Origin: Chloroflexota bacterium
GTDB taxonomy: Bacteria > Chloroflexota > Anaerolineae > B4-G1
DNA length: 27,595 nucleotides
Direction of reading: 5' to 3'
Assembly: GCA_024232355.1 (NCBI GenBank)
Contig: JAAEPW010000669.1
Coordinates: 1 to 27,595 of the forward strand
Under the pieces are notes generated by a model. That model searched no databases. It saw only the letters and a program-made list of their open reading frames with translations, and was not told the origin of the DNA. The position numbers and the translations under genes are program-made. Below are positions 1-7,900 of this stretch, piece after piece. Numbering within the stretch: the stretch's first letter is position 1; the number at the start of each line of letters is the position of its first letter.

Positions 1-2174
1 AGGATGACGGTCTCCTCCCAACCTGATGGCTCCCACCAACGCTCTGGCGGCCAATATCGTTCCAACGGTTCTCCCGCCGCCACCCGCCGCCCCATCTCGC
101 GGGCGGCAAAATACTCTTGCAGCAACTGGTGGTAAAAGCGCACTGTAGAGTCGCTGGCGTCCAATAACGTGGCACTGCTCGCCAGGTACAAGAGCCGCTC
201 AACGTCACAATCCAGCGCCACCTGATCGAGATGGGCCGCCGCCCACCCGTGCTCCACGGTCGTCCCGCGCCCCCGCTCATCCTGCATCGCATAGGCCAGC
301 GCGGCCAGGGCCTCCTTCTGACACTCGACCTCGATCCAGTCTTGCGAGTGTCGCTTCTTCTCCCGGCCCAGCAACGTGTCCACAAAGGCGGCAAACAGTT
401 TGGCGCGGTTGGCAGGCAGCTCGCCGCCCGCACCGGCGTATACCTGCGCCATCATCAGCAGCAGATACGGATTGCGGCCCAGCGATAACAATTGCGGTGG
501 TTCTTTTCGCAGGCTCATCCACAGCTTGTACCGTGCTTTCCATGGCAACCAACCCAGCCCTTCCGGTATCTCTTTCGCAGTCCAGAACGCCTCCCACGTC
601 TCCCCTGCCCTGCGCCAAGTGTTCCACAGGTCATGCACCTCATCGCCGCCCGCCATCCCCCAGAACAGCCGCTCCCCCGCCGTCTCGCCCAAATAGTTGC
701 GCACAAAATCACGAATGCGAGTTTCGTCCAGCGGCGATACCTCGACCTTTTGCAACTGCTCCATCTTTTCCACGTAATCCAGCGCCCTGCAAGTGACCAC
801 CACGCTATCATCAGGATGCTGTTCGAGCGCATCGCGGACACGGCCCACCCGCCCGGCATAGTCCGCCTGGGGCATCTCGTTCAGCCCGTCCAGGAGCAGG
901 ATCAACCGGCCCGATGCGCGGTAGATGTCCAGGTGCGGGGCAAGCGGCCCCAGGTGGCGGGCGAGGGTAACGTCAAAGGGGCCGTCGCCCGTATAGCCGC
1001 CCAATGGCACCAACAGGGGCAGCGGGGCATGCGCGTCGGCCTTGGCCTCCAGGGCATAATCGTAGGCCAGCCGCCAGAGGGTGGTGGTCTTGCCGGAACC
1101 CGGGGAACCCAAGAGGACGATGCGGCGGTGTTCGGCCACCGCGGCCCGCAGGTCGTCCACCGGCTCGCGGCGCACCTCGGCCCGCTCGCCAAAGCCGTGC
1201 TCGGTCAGCTTTTCAAAGCCCGGCGGGATAAAGGGCATCGGCAGGTCGAGGCGGGGCCCGTCTTGGACGGCGGCGCGCACCTCGGCGATACCGGCCAGGG
1301 GAGTATAGTGGTCGAGCCAATAGTCGTACTTTTTCAGGAGCGCGTCCAGGTAAGCGAGTTCCTGGGCGCGGACGTCCTCACCCTGCACCATAACGGTGAT
1401 ATTGCCACCCACATCGCCGCCCACGGCCACATACCGGGCAGCTGTGCCACCGTGAGTCGCTACCACCGCATCCCCCTCGGCTTTGACGGCAACCTGTCCA
1501 ATGTGGTCCCCCGCCGTTTTCTCTGGCTGTTGCAGTTCTATCTCTTCAGGACACAGGTCACACAATATCTCCGAGGGAACGGCAAAAGCGGCGTCGCGGA
1601 ATTTGAGCGTGCCGTCGGCGTTGTAGGTCAGGCTGACCATCCCCACCACACGGCCCGTGCTCGGATGTTTGTTGTCCGCCATGTCCAGCACGGGCGCGCC
1701 GCTCATCCCTGGTGCAATGTTTTGGGATTCGAGTTGTAGGACGCGCCTGCCCCGGCCATCGGTGGTGGAGCCAAGGATCTTGCCCTCGGCCCACATACCT
1801 TGGAAATCGCCCACGACGGGATAGCCCAGAGCACGAAAAGTGTGGCCGTCTGTGTTGGCGCTTGGGCCCAGGATTGCGGGGGTTACGGCAGAGGGGCCTG
1901 CCCTAAGCCAAGCCGAAGGAAACGGGGACAACAAACGCAGAAAGGCGACGTCGGCATCCTGGTGATAACCGTTGGCCAAGACCTCGGCCTCTATCGGCTC
2001 GCCACCGGCTTGGAATGACAGACGCACACAGCCGCCCAGCCCAACCCCGCACGCATCCACGACGTGGGCGCAGGTGACGGCCAGGGTCGGAGTGAGGATA
2101 AAGCCGGTGCCCTGAGGGTGGCCTGTGGGGGTTTCTACGCGGACGGTGCAGGCTTTAATTTTGATGTTGGTCAT
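1..2174 (-). CDS. Trypsin-like peptidase fused to NACHT ATPase, partial (C-terminus beyond left edge)
   Basis: A reading frame stays open from ATG 2174 to the window edge (724 codons, no stop), so the C-terminus is missing. Residues 1 to about 205 are a trypsin-like serine protease domain: the His lies in LAVTCAHVVD (His37), the likely Asp in HQDADVAFL (Asp75), the Ser in NIAPGMSGAP (Ser158). A glycine-rich linker with VGGDVGGNI (about 251-259) leads to a NACHT ATPase with P-loop GSPGSGKTTT (356-365), Walker B LILLLDGLNEM (about 428-438), and the NACHT-typical RNPYLLLMM and FYHQLLQEYFAARE segments. An in-frame TAA lies seven codons upstream and no earlier ATG fits; no clear Shine-Dalgarno is visible. 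Known STAND/NACHT proteins are ligand-triggered oligomerising switches, several acting in anti-phage defence; here a protease would be the effector. That role is inferred. The sensor end is unseen. Confidence 0.9.
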   Translation of the reverse strand, partial: MTNIKIKACTVRVETPTGHPQGTGFILTPTLAVTCAHVVDACGVGLGGCVRLSFQAGGEPIEAEVLANGYHQDADVAFLRLLSPFPSAWLRAGPSAVTPAILGPSANTDGHTFRALGYPVVGDFQGMWAEGKILGSTTDGRGRRVLQLESQNIAPGMSGAPVLDMADNKHPSTGRVVGMVSLTYNADGTLKFRDAAFAVPSEILCDLCPEEIELQQPEKTAGDHIGQVAVKAEGDAVVATHGGTAARYVAVGGDVGGNITVMVQGEDVRAQELAYLDALLKKYDYWLDHYTPLAGIAEVRAAVQDGPRLDLPMPFIPPGFEKLTEHGFGERAEVRREPVDDLRAAVAEHRRIVLLGSPGSGKTTTLWRLAYDYALEAKADAHAPLPLLVPLGGYTGDGPFDVTLARHLGPLAPHLDIYRASGRLILLLDGLNEMPQADYAGRVGRVRDALEQHPDDSVVVTCRALDYVEKMEQLQKVEVSPLDETRIRDFVRNYLGETAGERLFWGMAGGDEVHDLWNTWRRAGETWEAFWTAKEIPEGLGWLPWKARYKLWMSLRKEPPQLLSLGRNPYLLLMMAQVYAGAGGELPANRAKLFAAFVDTLLGREKKRHSQDWIEVECQKEALAALAYAMQDERGRGTTVEHGWAAAHLDQVALDCDVERLLYLASSATLLDASDSTVRFYHQLLQEYFAAREMGRRVAAGEPLERYWPPERWWEPSGWEETVI

Positions 2175-2236
2175 TTTTTGATCGGGTTGTTAGATTCTTT
2201 GGGTTGCTCTGGATTCAGTGTTGTCAGATACCGGTT

Positions 2237-2265
2237 ATTGTATATCCGTTAATCGGGCTTGGCAA
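2237..2265 (-). promoter_or_regulatory. Predicted sigma70-type promoter for the trypsin-NACHT gene
   Basis: On the minus strand, TTGCCA (2265-2260) and TACAAT (2242-2237) each match the -35/-10 consensus at five of six positions and are separated by exactly 17 nt. Transcription would start near 2230, giving a leader of about 55 nt before ATG 2174. No repressor palindrome overlaps it. Experimental support is lacking. Confidence 0.55.
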
Positions 2266-2590
2266 ACGGATGGCCACAGTTAAGAAAATACTCAAAAGGT
2301 TACACTTTCCTCAGTTTGGAAAATCCCCCACCCTTTTTGGGATAATTGGGATTCTGGTGCTTGACAGGACGGGAGGAGTTGGTATGATAGAGTTGATGCT
2401 GGATTTTGATGGATGGGCCATCCACAGCCTTCCATTTTGAGCCAACCAACCGCCGGACATTATTTCCTCTGTACAGGCCAACACTCTGGCCGCCGGCGAG
2501 CCGGGTTTCCCGCATCGCTTCAAGAGTCGCATCTCTCTTTGTAGCAAGACCACTAGTTTGACACCAAAGGGGGATTTGTTTCGAACTACT
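2266..2590. other. Intergenic, no gene seen
   Basis: This is the rest of the spacer between the divergent trypsin-NACHT and FtsK genes. Open frames on the minus strand (for example 2311-2553) have no recognisable domain and no Shine-Dalgarno. A perfect TTGACA lies at 2558-2563 on the plus strand, but no good -10 sits 16-18 nt downstream (TACTAT is 23 nt away), so the FtsK promoter is not assigned with confidence. Confidence 0.4.
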
Positions 2591-2608
2591 ATAGAACATT
2601 TGTTCTAT
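2591..2608. promoter_or_regulatory. Perfect 18-bp palindromic operator, LexA/DinR-like, before FtsK gene
   Basis: The sequence is ATAGAACA-TT-TGTTCTAT, two perfect 8-bp arms around 2 bp. Its core GAAC-N4-GTTC is the layout of the Bacillus-type LexA (DinR) SOS box. It ends 3 bp before the GGAGGAGG ribosome-binding site and 19 bp before the chosen FtsK start, where a bound repressor would block transcription or elongation. DNA-damage control of the FtsK gene would suit a mobile element, but another dimeric repressor could recognise this site. Confidence 0.55.
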
Positions 2609-2627
2609 TCCGGAGGAGGTGATGGCA

Positions 2628-3677
2628 ATGCGCAAAAAACTAGAATTCCAAGCAAATCGGATCGAGGCGGTGTTGACGATGCACAAGGTCCCAGCCCGGG
2701 TAACGGGGGGCACAGTGACGCCGCGCTGGGTGCGATTCCAAGTGCTGCCCGCGCTGGGGGCCAAGATCTCGCGCATCAAGGGGTTGAGCGAAGAGTTGGC
2801 GGCAGCGTTGGACGCGGCCAATTGCCGGATATCACGGCGGGGGGCTTCGGTAGACGTCGAGGTGCCGCGCGACGATCCGCAGCCGGTGCGGTTGCTGCCC
2901 CTCTACCGCCAGCTCGTCGAGGACGACGGTGACACGGTCCCTCCGGTGACAGCGATCTTGGGCCTGGCCGACGATGGCACGCCGCTGTTGATCCGCTTGC
3001 CTTCGCCGGACGTGGCTCACGTGTTGGTGGCGGGGACGACAGGGTCGGGCAAGACGGCGCTTTTGCAGGCGATGATCCTGAGCCTGGCGATGACAAACTC
3101 CCCTCGCGCACTGGCGCTGGTGTTGGTCGACCCGAAGCGGCGCGCCTTTGGGCTGTTCGAGGGGCTGCCTCACTTGGCGCGGCCGGTGATCTGGCAGGCG
3201 GAGGAGGCAACGGAGGCGCTCGAGAGCCTGGTTCGCTTGATGGAGAGAGGGGGGTTGGGAGACGGGGGGCCAAGCGTGGTGGTGGTGATCGACGAGTTGG
3301 CGGACCTGTTGATGGTGGGCGGAAAGCGGGCGCAGCGGGCACTGACTCGATTGACCCAGCGCGGGCGGGAAGCGGGCATTCACATAGTAGCAGCAACGCA
3401 AAAGCCTACGGCAGCAGTGTTGGGGCCGCTGGTCAAAGCGAATTTCCCGGTGCGGTTGGTGGGCCGGGTGATGAGTGTGGAGGACGCGCGCACGGCGGCG
3501 GGCTGGAGCGGGACGGGAGCGGAGCGGCTGATGGGCCGGGGGGATTTCCTGGCCGTGGCCGAGGGCCGGGTGGCGCGGTTCCAGGGAGCCTGGGTAACGG
3601 AAAAAGAGATCCGAGAGATGGTGGGGAGTGGGAAGCGGAGATCTTTTGTGTCCCGGATGTTGAAAGGAGGTGGGTAA
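2628..3677 (+). CDS. FtsK/SpoIIIE-family DNA translocase ATPase (compact)
   Basis: A 349-residue cytoplasmic ATPase of the FtsK/SpoIIIE/Tra family, which pumps double-stranded DNA using ATP. Walker A is GTTGSGKT (136-143) and Walker B is VVVVIDELADLL (about 216-227), followed by LTQRGREAGIHIVAATQKPT, the conserved post-Walker-B segment of this family. Residues 1-130 look like the FtsK alpha-domain. There are no membrane segments and no C-terminal gamma winged helix, so it is far shorter than chromosomal FtsK (usually over 700 residues). The ribosome-binding site GGAGGAGG (2612-2619) is 8 nt before ATG 2628, which is why this start was preferred to GTG 2619 or ATG 2622. It is followed with no gap by a small membrane protein gene. 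A role in plasmid or conjugative-element transfer or segregation is inferred. Confidence 0.9.
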   Translation: MRKKLEFQANRIEAVLTMHKVPARVTGGTVTPRWVRFQVLPALGAKISRIKGLSEELAAALDAANCRISRRGASVDVEVPRDDPQPVRLLPLYRQLVEDDGDTVPPVTAILGLADDGTPLLIRLPSPDVAHVLVAGTTGSGKTALLQAMILSLAMTNSPRALALVLVDPKRRAFGLFEGLPHLARPVIWQAEEATEALESLVRLMERGGLGDGGPSVVVVIDELADLLMVGGKRAQRALTRLTQRGREAGIHIVAATQKPTAAVLGPLVKANFPVRLVGRVMSVEDARTAAGWSGTGAERLMGRGDFLAVAEGRVARFQGAWVTEKEIREMVGSGKRRSFVSRMLKGGG

Positions 3678-3678
3678 G

Positions 3679-4065
3679 GTGGACGAAAGACGAAATCACG
3701 AGAGCAGACGGAACCGCTTGCTGGTGGCTGCGGGGATAGCGGCGACAGCCTTTGTCATGACGCTGGCGGTGGTGATCGGCAACCGGTTGAGCGACCAGGC
3801 GCTGGCGGTGCTGGCCGGGGCGGTGTGTGGCGTGGGGGCGGCGATCCCGACGAGTTTGTTGGTGGTGGCGGTGACTCGGCGGCAGGACGGGGTGCGAGGG
3901 GTGCAGCAGCCAGCGGCACAGCCGCAGAATGCGTATCCGCCGGTGGTGGTGATCGCGCCGCCCGGCGGGCAGCGGTGGATGGAGGGCGGCGGGGAGGCGA
4001 TGTTTGAAGCACCGACGCAGCGGCGGTTTACGGTGGTGGGTGGGGGGAATGGGAGGGGCGGTTAG
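3679..4065 (+). CDS. Small two-helix membrane protein, FtsK operon partner
   Basis: A 128-residue protein whose family is not recognised. Two hydrophobic stretches (about residues 12-32 and 42-64, including LLVAAGIAATAFVMTLAVVI and VLAGAVCGVGAAIPTSLLVV) predict a helical hairpin with a short basic N-terminus (DERRNHESRRNR). The C-terminal half is Gln/Pro/Gly-rich and probably disordered. Ribosome-binding site AAAGGAGG (3663-3670) lies inside the end of the FtsK gene, 8 nt before GTG 3679; the other GTG at 3670 would overlap it. The FtsK stop is at 3675-3677, so the two genes are almost certainly cotranslated. Because the FtsK protein lacks its own membrane segments, this protein could be its membrane anchor (inference). 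Confidence 0.75.
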   Translation: MDERRNHESRRNRLLVAAGIAATAFVMTLAVVIGNRLSDQALAVLAGAVCGVGAAIPTSLLVVAVTRRQDGVRGVQQPAAQPQNAYPPVVVIAPPGGQRWMEGGGEAMFEAPTQRRFTVVGGGNGRGG

Positions 4066-4247
4066 GGGGAATGCGGGCGGCCCACACAGTGGTGCCTCGT
4101 CGCGTCCGCATTATAGGACCAGTCACCATAATCAATTTACTAGACGCTGGTACTGGCCAAGCATATCACACGCACATGCTGCGTCTGATTGCTGTCGTAT
4201 TCGGGATGCCCACAACAATGATCATGTGTGGTGAGTTTGTACGCTCA

Positions 4248-4478
4248 CTATCCCTTTGAACCTTCAACTGCATCAAGACGCTCCGCAAGCTCCATCACAA
4301 CGAGTTGAAGGCCCGCGATTTTTTGAACGGCCCATCCCTGAAAAACGATGTATTTATCTGTCTTGTCAGGGTAGGTCTCGATAAACTCTTGATAGTGTTG
4401 AGAAAAATCTTGCATTAGTTCTTTTGATTTGACGTCAACCTGTTTCCCGGCAACGATATCTTCCAAATTTGTTGTCAT
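4248..4478 (-). CDS. Hypothetical 76-residue acidic protein
   Basis: A protein of unrecognised family. It is acidic and predicted mostly helical, with the central segment HYQEFIETYPDKTDKYIVF and a C-terminal helix VVMELAERLDAV. There is no Cys cluster, signal peptide or membrane segment. It is supported by a good Shine-Dalgarno (AAAGGAG, about 8 nt before the ATG) and by AT-richer composition than the flanking GC-rich genes. It stands alone, between the FtsK pair and the SIR2-STAND-FGE gene. A 9-bp inverted repeat lies upstream. Confidence 0.65.
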   Translation of the reverse strand: MTTNLEDIVAGKQVDVKSKELMQDFSQHYQEFIETYPDKTDKYIVFQGWAVQKIAGLQLVVMELAERLDAVEGSKG

Positions 4479-4552
4479 AGTTTGTCACTCCTTTGTGAAC
4501 GTTTATTCAATCCTGTATCCAAATACTTTGACACTCGCGATGTCCCTCTTGT

Positions 4553-4591
4553 ATCCGTAGAGTCATCTAGGCACTTTTGGTTTCTACGGAT
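4553..4591. repeat. 9-bp inverted repeat with 21-nt loop upstream of the 76-residue gene
   Basis: ATCCGTAGA (4553-4561) and TCTACGGAT (4583-4591) are exact reverse complements. The structure lies 75-113 bp upstream of ATG 4478 on the minus strand. It may be an operator or an RNA hairpin in the leader; there is no U-run to make it a terminator. Confidence 0.5.
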
Positions 4592-4958
4592 GATTGTAAC
4601 ATAGGGGCACAATGGGGACAAACAGTCCCAACCACCTTCACATAGACCACCAACATCAGCCGGTGAATGACGACGATATTGACCAGGAAAATGGTATCAG
4701 TGGGAGAACGAGGTTGGACCAACGATCCTCTCTGTCATCCGAAATTGGGCAACGCCAAAATCGTATGCCAAAACCTCAAAATTCGCCAGTCGCGACCCGC
4801 ACCGTACTGAACCATACGGTACAGTGCCTACGGCGGGATCAATCTCGCCTACAACGAAACGCGCACCAACAGTGTAAAGCACCCCCATACCCTCGCACAG
4901 AGTGCAGAGCCTTCCCTCCGCTTCGCTCCGGTCAGGACCAGAGTGCCAGAGGCCCGAG
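4592..4958. other. Spacer downstream of the SIR2-STAND-FGE gene, with shared FGE-gene 3' flank
   Basis: No convincing gene lies here. In the minus orientation the sequence after the stop at 4959 is rich in ACTCTG/GACTC-like words, as is the 3' flank of the second FGE gene. At 4778-4797 there is a 20-bp block matching 17701-17720 at 18 of 20 positions; both copies lie downstream of an FGE gene in the same orientation. Confidence 0.5.
4778..4797 (-). repeat. Conserved 20-bp block downstream of FGE gene (copy 1)
   Basis: The plus-strand sequence AAAATTCGCCAGTCGCGACC differs from the copy at 17701-17720 only by A/G at two positions. It lies about 160 bp past the stop of the SIR2-STAND-FGE gene, and copy 2 lies about 80 bp past the stop of the zinc-ribbon-NACHT-FGE gene. 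It is part of the evidence that the two genes share 3' cassette structure. Confidence 0.6.
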
Positions 4959-7900
4959 TCACCCGAGTCCAAAGGTGGGAGAGAAAGGAGCCACCACCAC
5001 ACGAAAACCGAGGTTGTCGTTGCGATTGTTCTGGGTGTTGTAGAGCCGATATGTGGAACGCGCGAGATCGTTGCTGTAGCGGAAGGAACCGCCGCGCAAC
5101 ACCCGGCTACCGGTCCCGTTAGGATCGTTCCGCTCATCATCCTGACGACACGGATAGGGGCGACTCAGACTAGCAGTCCATTCCCAGACATTGCCCACCA
5201 TATCCGACACGCCATACGGGCTGTCTCCGCCAACCGGACTATACTTGCCCACCGGCATCGTGGTGCCGATGTTGGACTCGTTCGTGTTGCACCTATCCTT
5301 GTCAAACCCGTCCCCCCACGGATAGCGGCGCTCATCGGTGCCCCGGGCTGCCTTTTCCCATTGCGCCTCGCTCAACAGCGCCTTGCCCGCCCAGCGAGCG
5401 TAGGCCAGCGATTCGTACCAGCAGACACTCACAACCGGGTGATCTGGCTTGTTCCTGTTTCCTTTGCAAAGAGAATTGCTCTGTTTCCACTCCCACCCCG
5501 CCTCGGTCCACAACTCACGCCGCTGCCAGGCATCGCTTTCCAGGAACGCCGCCCACTGGGCATTGGTCACCGGGTAGCGGTCGATCCAAAAGGCCTCCAC
5601 CCGCACCTGGTGTATGGGACCTTCGTTGCTGCGTTCCGTGCTGCCCATCGTGAACGGTCCGGCGGGGATCAGGATCGTGCCCGGCGGGGTCCATTGCTCC
5701 AGCGCCGTCACCGCCTCGGGGAGCGTCATTTTGGCCAGCGCCAACAACGCCCGCTGCTGGCGCGGGGTGCTCAGGTTGAGGGCCGTGCGTCGCGCCTCAA
5801 CCCTGTGGCCCTGGTGGTCCACCCAGATCACGGGCGCGGCGTCAAAGTCGGCCTCGACCACCTCGGCCAACCGGTCCACGATACCGGGTGAGGCCAGGGC
5901 TGTCAGGCTGGATACGGTCTTTTGCGCTTCGTCCGGGTCGTCTGCTCCCAGGCCGCCGAACAACTCGCGCTCCACCTTGCCGGTCACCGCAGGCGCCCGG
6001 TCGCGCCAGTAACTCACCTCATAGTCCTCGGCCAGCGCCGAGCGAAAGAGGAGTTCCTGTTCCGCGTCGTCCAGCGCCAGCGATTCGCAGCACGCCGTCA
6101 CCATCTCCAGCCGCTCGCGGGTCAGCAGATGGCCGAACTTTTCATAGTTGCTCATCTCGCGGCGCAGCATGTCGCGCACGTCCAACAGCCGCAGTTCCTC
6201 GTCGCTGACCCAGGCCCACACTTTTTCCACCATCACCTCGTGGGCCAGCTCGTAGCGGTCCTCGTCGCCAAACTTGCGCACCACGCGCCGCTCGCGCAGG
6301 TAGGCCAGCAGATCGTCCAACTGAGCATCGTCCAGCCCCACCTTTGCCACCAAGTCGCCGCGAGCGATCTCACGCCCGCTCAGGGCGGCCTTGGTCCGGT
6401 CGGCGGTCACCATGCTCTTGAGCACCGCCCGGGCCTGTTGGTGCGTGCCGGTCTCGTCCAACGCGGCCAGCACCTCATCCAAGTACCCGGCCAGGATTTT
6501 GCCCGTCCCTCCCAGGTCATGGTAGCGGGTTAGGGTGAGGCCTGTCCCTCCTCTAATCGAGGTTGTGGAGGACCATAGTCCTTGTTCTACGGCGTCGCGG
6601 TAGAGGCGGTAGAGCACAATTTGCAGGTTGGCCGGTTCGAGGCCCTGGTCCTCCAGGTCGGTGATGAGCTGCTCGCGCAGGGGCTCTCCGATGGACAACC
6701 CAAAGGCTTCGGCGGGCTTGAGGATGGCCAGCAGGGCCTTTTCTCGGGTCAGGTTTTCCAGCTTGTACCGGTGGGCGAACACGTCGCGGGACAGAGCGTC
6801 GCCCAGTTCGTCCAGCGAGCCCAGGTAATCGTCCCGCAGGCTGAGGACAAAGCGGACGTCAAGACCTCGGAGGTCTTCCGAGGTCTCCAAGGTAGGCCAG
6901 AGGCAATCGGCCATCTCTCGTGCAAAGGCGCGCCGCACCTCGTCACCCTGCCGCAGAAAGAACTCTTCGAACTGATCCAGCACGACCACCAACCGTCCGG
7001 ACGGGGGGAGAGCGCCGGGCAACACATCGCGCAGGCGGCGGGCCTGGTCGGTGGGGGAAAGCTGACTGACATGTACCTGGCGCACGGCGGCCTTGACCTC
7101 GGCTGTGGGGTCGCCCAACATGCGGGCATAGGCCACGCGGTACTCTTTTTCCTCCAATGCTGGAGCGACGCGGGCCAGGAGCAGCGAGGTCTTGCCGGTC
7201 CCGCTGCGGCCGTAAAAGACGGTCAGTTTGTGCGCCAGAACGGTGCTGAGGAGCAGGTCGGCTTCCAGATCGCGCCCGTAAAAGATGGCGGCATCCTCGC
7301 GGGTGTAATAGTCGAGGAACTTGTACGGCTCTGGCGGCAGGGCGGCGCGTTCCTCCTCCACCGCCCGGACGCGGATCGATTGGGTCAGTTTCGCCAGGAA
7401 CGGCAGCGCTTGGGCCTCGATCAACTGGACCTTGCCGCGCCAGCGGTCCACGGCCAACGGGTCGGGCGGCCATTGCACTCCGTAGGCCAGCCGCCGGTAG
7501 CGGGCGATGGGGCCGGTGACCTGGCGGTAGAGGGTCAGGAAATGGGGGTCGCTCAACCCGTAGCCCACAAAGAGCAGCGTCTTGCTGGCAAAGTGGCCCT
7601 GGAGGATTTTGGTCACTGTGGGCAGCCGGGCGAACAGATCAGCCGCGTCATCCTCGGTCAGCACCAGGCTGTCGGGCTGGCTGACGGTGCCGTGCAGGCG
7701 GATGAGCTGCACGCGGTCGGGGTCGTCAAAGGGCACGTCGGCATCGCGCACGACGTTGAGATACGGGCGGCCGGCCCGGCGCAGCGCCTCTTCCAAACGG
7801 TCGTCGGTGGCAGTGGTGACGATGACGCGCACGGGCAGCGCCGCCAGCGCGCTGTGGATGGGGCCGGGGGAGCTGGCATTGTCCGCCTGCCGGATGACAA

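Noticed and set aside
2558..2592. TTGACA with TACTAT as promoter of the FtsK gene
   Set aside because: The spacing is 23 nt, too long for a sigma70 promoter, and no better -10 lies at 16-18 nt.
2300..2821. 173-codon minus-strand frame overlapping the start of the FtsK gene
   Set aside because: It overlaps the well-supported FtsK coding start and has no recognisable domain or ribosome-binding site.
4071..4259. 62-codon plus frame after the two-helix membrane protein
   Set aside because: The purine-rich AGGGGGA is immediately adjacent to the ATG, too close to work well, the product matches nothing, and the frame overlaps the end of the minus-strand 76-residue gene.
4697..5140. 147-codon minus frame through the end of the SIR2-STAND-FGE gene
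   Set aside because: It is a shifted frame of the FGE gene tail. It is useful only for showing that the PPLDSGDSGL-like tail is readable out of frame.
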